Shown one piece after another: positions 6,720-7,388 of a stretch of DNA of 7,388 nucleotides (the stretch's first letter is position 1; every line of letters begins with the position of its first letter). The translations under genes and the position numbers were made by a program. The DNA is from Pseudomonadota bacterium (GTDB taxonomy: Bacteria; Bdellovibrionota; Bdellovibrionia; Bdellovibrionales; JAEYZS01): assembly GCA_023427925.1 (NCBI GenBank), contig JAEYZS010000084.1, forward strand, positions 1 through 7,388. Reading direction: 5' to 3'. The notes under the pieces are model-generated. The model was given only the letters and a program-made list of their open reading frames with translations. It searched no databases and was not told where the DNA came from.

Positions 6720-7388
6720 CTTTGGATTTTTTCAGCAAGTTCCATGAAAACTTTTGACTCAGCACATTCTGGTCTTGAATGAACAATCGGAATTCCGATT
6801 TCACATCCCATTGAGGTGTTGGGCGTAAATGGAATTTCGGCTAACTTTTCCATTTCATTTTCTTGGATATATTTGTCTAGCTCACCCTTTGGAAATAGCC
6901 CCATACGCTCGCCATTGGGAGCAAGGTAGTAAGACATATTCTCAATGATACCAAACACAGGGATATTAAGTTTCTTGAACATATCCAGCGATCGAGTGAC
7001 ATCAATTAACGCGATATTTTGAGGAGTCGTTACACTGATTGCTGCAGACATTGGAACCTTTTGACATAGGGTCAACTGCACATCGCCTGTGCCCGGTGGA
7101 AGATCCACAAGTAGGTAATCAAGCTCACCCCAATTCACATCCCTTAGGAGCTGCTCCATCGCCTTAAAGAGCATGGGACCTCTCCAGATTAAGGCTTGGT
7201 TGTCTTCGACGAGCAGGCCCATGCTCATTGTTTTAACGTTGTAGCGTTCAACGGGCTCGATCTTGTTGTTTGCATTTACAGGAGGAGTTTGATTTAGGAT
7301 TCCGAACATTCGCGGTATAGATGGACCGTAAATGTCCGCATCTAATAGACCAACTTTTGCACCGTTTTTAGCAAGCGCTACGGCCAAG
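6707..7388 (-). CDS. mrp: Mrp/ApbC/NBP35 family P-loop ATPase, Fe-S carrier type, 5' end missing
   Basis: About 227 codons of the C-terminal part; the gene enters from the right edge, so its start, any N-terminal DUF59-like domain and the Walker A loop lie outside. Mrp/ApbC proteins are cytoplasmic, bind ATP as dimers and are thought to carry and deliver Fe-S clusters. Fragment numbering starts at the TTG codon at 7387, which is an internal Leu. Visible motifs: LLDADIYGPSIPRMFG at 14-29, WRGPML at 68-73, the Walker B-like and switch region VDLPPGTGD at 94-102, TTPQNIALIDV at 120-130, and IIENMSYY at 147-154. After MSY most family members have CxxC; here the segment reads YLAPNGERMGLF, so both cysteines are absent. 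Remaining Cys residues are at 108, 195 and 208, none in a CxxC. It ends with TAA at 6709-6707. Family call firm; whether it still carries a cluster is uncertain. Confidence 0.9.
   Translation of the reverse strand, partial: LAVALAKNGAKVGLLDADIYGPSIPRMFGILNQTPPVNANNKIEPVERYNVKTMSMGLLVEDNQALIWRGPMLFKAMEQLLRDVNWGELDYLLVDLPPGTGDVQLTLCQKVPMSAAISVTTPQNIALIDVTRSLDMFKKLNIPVFGIIENMSYYLAPNGERMGLFPKGELDKYIQENEMEKLAEIPFTPNTSMGCEIGIPIVHSRPECAESKVFMELAEKIQRKFV

Noticed and set aside
6644..6757. Plus-strand 37-codon frame (ATG at 6644, TGA at 6755-6757) antisense to the end of mrp
   Set aside because: Only a poor AGGTAA-like upstream site, no promoter with a good -35, no recognisable protein features, and two thirds of it lies antisense to the mrp 3' end.
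1..7388. tRNA or rRNA genes, CRISPR array, insertion sequence ends, prophage or defence genes, riboswitch
   Set aside because: Read for these on both strands and saw no regularly spaced repeats, terminal inverted repeats, transposase or nuclease motifs, or cloverleaf with CCA/T-loop sequence; nearly all of the window is taken up by the genes listed.

Overview
The window looks like a piece of a Gram-negative, AT-rich chromosome (roughly 40% G+C by eye, not counted). It is probably from a Bdellovibrio-like or other deltaproteobacterial-type lineage. This is an inference from a Bat (aerotolerance) operon followed by murein lytic transglycosylases, a lipoprotein with a classical lipobox, and the base composition. 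No rRNA or other phylogenetic marker is present to confirm it. There are no tRNA or rRNA genes, CRISPR arrays, insertion sequences or phage genes.

Left block, plus strand (1-4507): the 3' end of a TPR/BatC-like gene, then batD (overlapping it by 17 bp, with a TTG start), then an Slt70-type soluble lytic transglycosylase gene 8 bp after batD. These three are packed as one transcription unit whose promoter lies left of the window. Next, behind its own good sigma70-type promoter (4521-4549), comes mltD, a lipoprotein lytic transglycosylase with two C-terminal LysM repeats (4592-6112). A strong hairpin with T-tracts on both sides (6141-6168) ends it.

Right block, minus strand (6213-7388): a 113-residue coiled-coil protein resembling the sll1863-type stress-response family, preceded on its strand by the 3' two thirds of an Mrp/ApbC P-loop ATPase gene that runs off the right edge. 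The two blocks converge on the shared bidirectional terminator.

Functionally the left block is envelope biology. BatD and the TPR protein are thought to form a periplasmic or inner-membrane assembly with VWA-domain partners encoded to the left. Slt and MltD cut the glycan strands of peptidoglycan, one as a periplasmic enzyme and one anchored to a membrane and to the wall. The right block is cytoplasmic (Fe-S cluster carrier family and a small helical protein). I see no clearly new multi-gene system. The points most worth checking are the loss of the CxxC cluster-binding motif in the Mrp protein, the direct coupling of a transglycosylase gene to a bat operon, and the small coiled-coil gene.
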